Positions 5,852-7,971 of a DNA stretch of 7,971 nt are shown one piece after another (positions within the stretch are counted from its first letter, which is position 1; the number at the start of each line of letters is the position of its first letter). The notes under the pieces were generated by a model. The model saw only the letters and a list, made by a program, of their open reading frames with translations. It did not search any database and was not told the origin of the DNA. The position numbers were made by a program, and so were the translations under genes. This DNA is from Minisyncoccota bacterium (GTDB taxonomy: Bacteria; Verrucomicrobiota; Lentisphaeria; Oligosphaerales; MVZH01): assembly GCA_021734725.1 (NCBI GenBank), contig JAIPIM010000189.1, positions 1 to 7,971 on the forward strand. Reading direction: 5' to 3'.

Positions 5852-7342
5852 TCATCCTTGTGTGTCGTCTGGGGTTATTATCCGCTTTACCCACGTTTGG
5901 TATTCGGCCAATCGTTGCCGATAGGCTGCATGATTTGCCGCATTCGGCTCGAATACTCTCTCGGCTTTAATGAAAGCATCGGTATCGGCCGTAATAAGTC
6001 CCGTTCCTATTCCTGCCAGCATCGCTGCTCCCAAAGCGGAACATTCGACCGTATTGTTGCGGATGAAAGGCACCCCGAAGATATCGGCCTTAAGCTGAAG
6101 CCATCTGTCGGACTTTGCGCCGCCGCCGGTAGCCACGAACATCGTGGGCAATCCGCCGACGGCCTCCAGGCAGTCCGAGGCGTCCGCCAGATAATACGTA
6201 ACCGATTCCATGATTGATTTGAGGATGTCGCCGCGGGTTGTTGTACTTTTGAGGCCCACAATTCCTCCTGGCCCGTCACTGACATAGTTCGGGGGGCCGG
6301 TGGGTTCGAAGTAGGGGAGAGTGAAGAGCGTGGTCGGTTTCTCTGGCATCTCATCGCACAGCCGCTCGTATATATCGTCGACCTCCTGAGCCATTTCTTT
6401 TGCGAAGGTATCTCTGAACCACTTCACCAGCGACCCGCCCTGGTTGTAGATAAAGGTTACGTATTTCCCGGGCAGGACGTGATCTTCTATACACAATCCA
6501 GCGCGAAGCATGACATCCTGATTCGGAATGTCGTTGAATACCGGTGTAATACACTCAAATGTTCCGATCCCGTAGACGGCCTGGCCCGCTTGGGCTACCC
6601 CCGCACCCAGAGCGTTGCAGCACTGATCGTGTCCGCCGGCGACGAGTTTCACGTCATGTGCCAGTCCCAGCTTATCAGCGACATGGGGGCTGACGGTGCC
6701 CGTAATTTGTCCTGCCGGCACCACAGGCGGGAGTTTATCGGTCAGATCTTCGAGGGCACAGAGCTTCAGAAGTTCATGCGACCAGTCGCTGTTTTTGAGA
6801 TCGAACAGGAGAGTGCGAGCAGCCAGTGGGGCGCAGATTACCGCATTCCCACCGAGCATGAAGGACACGAAATCGCCCCACGTGAGGAACCAGTCGGCCT
6901 CATTGTAGATCGCCGTGTTGTGATCTTTGATCCAGCGCAGTTTCGGCATGGAATAAGCCGGGCCTACAAGATTCGGATTGATCGCGTAAAAGTCGTGTTG
7001 CGAGATTTTGCCGAGCAGCTGGTCGGCGTATTCCTTGCCGCGAGTATCCATGCAGAGTATGGAATGGTCGAGGATTTTCCTGTCCGCGGTCACAGGCGTC
7101 ATGGCTTCGCCCAGCGAGCTTGCACTGATGGATTGTATCGGGTCATCGTGGCAAGCAGTGGAGACTTCCCCCAGGGTTTCGCACACCAGATTCCAGACTG
7201 CCTTGCTGTCGAGTTCCGCCCAGCCGGGTTGTTTGTGCAGGACGGGATACTCGCGATAGGCGTTTGCAAGGAGTTTGCCGTCTGTCGAGTAGACGACGGT
7301 CTTACACCCGGTTGTTCCTATGTCCAATCCGCAAAGACTCAT
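5852..7342 (-). CDS. FGGY-family carbohydrate kinase (substrate unknown)
   Basis: This is an ATP-dependent cytosolic kinase of a sugar, ketose or polyol. The 496 residues fit the FGGY family (xylulokinase, gluconokinase and others). The N-terminal ATPase lobe opens with GLDIGTTGCKTVVY (5-18), the phosphate-binding strand. AGGHDQCCNALGAG (235-248) holds the likely catalytic base Asp239. The C-terminal lobe has VATGGGAKSDRWLQLKADIF (403-422), the adenine-side motif, and VECSALGAAMLAG (432-444). The xylulokinase sugar-site motif QMHG is not present; the equivalent region reads SASSLGEAMTPV (73-84), followed by MDTRG (98-102). Xylulokinase activity should therefore not be assumed. Only a GGGG stretch (7353-7356) precedes the ATG, at 10 bases, so its ribosome site is weak. 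The start is chosen because family members begin just before this DIGTT motif. It lies 55 bases downstream of the aldolase gene, probably in one transcript. Confidence 0.92.
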   Translation of the reverse strand: MSLCGLDIGTTGCKTVVYSTDGKLLANAYREYPVLHKQPGWAELDSKAVWNLVCETLGEVSTACHDDPIQSISASSLGEAMTPVTADRKILDHSILCMDTRGKEYADQLLGKISQHDFYAINPNLVGPAYSMPKLRWIKDHNTAIYNEADWFLTWGDFVSFMLGGNAVICAPLAARTLLFDLKNSDWSHELLKLCALEDLTDKLPPVVPAGQITGTVSPHVADKLGLAHDVKLVAGGHDQCCNALGAGVAQAGQAVYGIGTFECITPVFNDIPNQDVMLRAGLCIEDHVLPGKYVTFIYNQGGSLVKWFRDTFAKEMAQEVDDIYERLCDEMPEKPTTLFTLPYFEPTGPPNYVSDGPGGIVGLKSTTTRGDILKSIMESVTYYLADASDCLEAVGGLPTMFVATGGGAKSDRWLQLKADIFGVPFIRNNTVECSALGAAMLAGIGTGLITADTDAFIKAERVFEPNAANHAAYRQRLAEYQTWVKRIITPDDTQG

Positions 7343-7377
7343 AGACTATTGACCCCAACACCAAGATATTTTCAATC

Positions 7378-7396
7378 GGTCGTTTTTTTATCGACC
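7378..7396 (-). other. A/T-looped hairpin in the aldolase-kinase gap
   Basis: In the direction of transcription, GGTCG pairs with CGACC around a 9-base loop containing seven A residues (seven T on the + strand). It starts 1 base after the aldolase stop codon. The 5-bp stem is weak and no U-run follows, so it is not a clear terminator. It could be a minor RNA processing or stability element, or chance. Confidence 0.25.
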
Positions 7397-7397
7397 A

Positions 7398-7971
7398 TCA
7401 CTCACCGTCTTCTGAGGCGGCGATAAGATCCGCGCTGTTGCTTATCTTCAGCTCTTTTTCAATAAGATCACGGCAAGCATCGTAGACCATCTTACTGGCA
7501 GTGGATGCACTCTGCTTGATACCTTCTTCGTAGGCTTGGCGGACGGTGGTGGCAATGTTTATTTTGCAAATGCCCGCTTTGACGGCTTCGCGTATACATT
7601 CAGCGTCGATCCCTGACCCGCCGTGAAGCACCAGCGGCAGGTTGGTCGCGGCGGCAAGACGTTTCAGGTGCTCGATATCAAGGCGCGCGGTGACTTTTTT
7701 CTTGTCTCTGGCACCAACCGAAATGGCGCCGTGGATGTTTCCAAAAGCCACCGACAGCCAGTCGACACCGCTTTCCGCGGCAAACCGTCTGGCTTCGTCA
7801 ATGTCCGTAAACCCCTTACGGCTGGCAAAGAGTTCCTCGTAATCCATCAATGGAGCCGATTCGTGACCGGCAATCGCGCCGAGTTCGGCTTCAACCGGCA
7901 CGTCGGCTGCGTGGGCGAGTTCCGCAACTTCCCGTGTTGCCGCGATATTGTCATCAAGAGACAGCCTGGAT
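7398..7971 (-). CDS. Class II (zinc-dependent) ketose-bisphosphate aldolase, 5' part cut off by the window edge
   Basis: The visible 190 residues are the C-terminal two thirds of a fructose- or tagatose-bisphosphate-type class II aldolase, usually about 285 residues. The enzyme splits a ketose bisphosphate into glycerone phosphate and an aldehyde phosphate. The reading frame continues without a stop to the window edge, so the GTG at 7899-7901 is internal and not the start. Numbering from the edge: SLDDNIAATREVAELAH (4-20) is typical; VEAELGAIAG (26-35) includes conserved Glu29; FGNIHG (76-81) and LVLHGGSG (113-120) contain zinc-ligand histidines His80 and His116; KINIAT (136-141) is the phosphate/substrate strand with Asn138. 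The first zinc histidine and substrate-determining loops lie in the missing part, so fructose and tagatose cannot be told apart. The adjacent FGGY kinase suggests a catabolic role rather than core glycolysis. Confidence 0.9.
   Translation of the reverse strand, partial: SRLSLDDNIAATREVAELAHAADVPVEAELGAIAGHESAPLMDYEELFASRKGFTDIDEARRFAAESGVDWLSVAFGNIHGAISVGARDKKKVTARLDIEHLKRLAAATNLPLVLHGGSGIDAECIREAVKAGICKINIATTVRQAYEEGIKQSASTASKMVYDACRDLIEKELKISNSADLIAASEDGE

Noticed and set aside
7343..7375. Separate promoter for the kinase (TTGAAA with a TCAATA -10 at 17-base spacing, minus strand)
   Set aside because: The -10 matches consensus at only two positions, and transcription would start essentially at the ATG. 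Co-transcription with the aldolase is simpler.
6479..7426. 315-codon open frame antisense to the FGGY kinase
   Set aside because: It lies opposite a clear kinase gene and has no recognisable domain; treated as a shadow frame.
7398..7901. Complete short aldolase starting at the GTG at 7899-7901
   Set aside because: The frame continues upstream to the window edge with family-typical residues (SLDDNIAATREVAELAH), so the gene is truncated by the window and does not start there.

Overview
The window reads as ordinary bacterial chromosome: strong Shine-Dalgarno sites, tight gene packing, 4- to 10-base gene overlaps and moderately high GC by eye. The organism cannot be named from this sequence. The glycine decarboxylase (P-protein) is split into two subunits, which excludes the fused P-protein layout of E. 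coli-like Gammaproteobacteria. Split GcvPA/GcvPB occurs in many Gram-positive, delta-proteobacterial, Thermotoga-like and PVC-group bacteria. A PVC-type or delta-proteobacterial-type host is only a weak guess.

Layout. Bases 1-285 hold a possible 3' end of an upstream gene (stop at 88-90), a small hairpin at 169-188, and a candidate promoter and leader for the first complete gene. Bases 286-5613 (+ strand) carry a one-carbon/glycine cluster: metF, gcvT, gcvH, gcvPA, gcvPB. The intervals are 79 bases (metF-gcvT) and 82 bases (gcvT-gcvH), then a 4-base overlap (gcvH-gcvPA) and a 10-base overlap (gcvPA-gcvPB). Bases 5614-5851 are a non-coding convergent spacer with a perfect 10-bp hairpin almost exactly at its midpoint. 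Bases 5852-7971 (- strand) carry a sugar-catabolism pair, transcribed toward the glycine cluster: a class II ketose-bisphosphate aldolase, cut off by the window edge, followed by a complete FGGY-family carbohydrate kinase.

How the genes work together. GcvPA/GcvPB decarboxylates glycine and loads the aminomethyl group on lipoyl-GcvH. GcvT releases ammonia and passes the carbon to tetrahydrofolate as 5,10-methylene-THF. MetF reduces that to 5-methyl-THF for methionine synthesis or other methyl transfer. The L-protein (lipoamide dehydrogenase), lipoylation enzymes and methionine synthase are not in the window. The kinase/aldolase pair fits phosphorylation of a sugar or polyol followed by aldol cleavage, but the substrate cannot be read from sequence.

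No mobile element, CRISPR array, tRNA, rRNA or recognisable riboswitch was found, and I see no novel defence or biosynthetic system. The observations worth a second look are regulatory or structural: an inverted repeat across the metF promoter, the gcvH acidic tail that doubles as the gcvPA ribosome-binding site, the convergent-spacer hairpin, a divergent segment in GcvT, and an FGGY kinase lacking the xylulokinase substrate motif.
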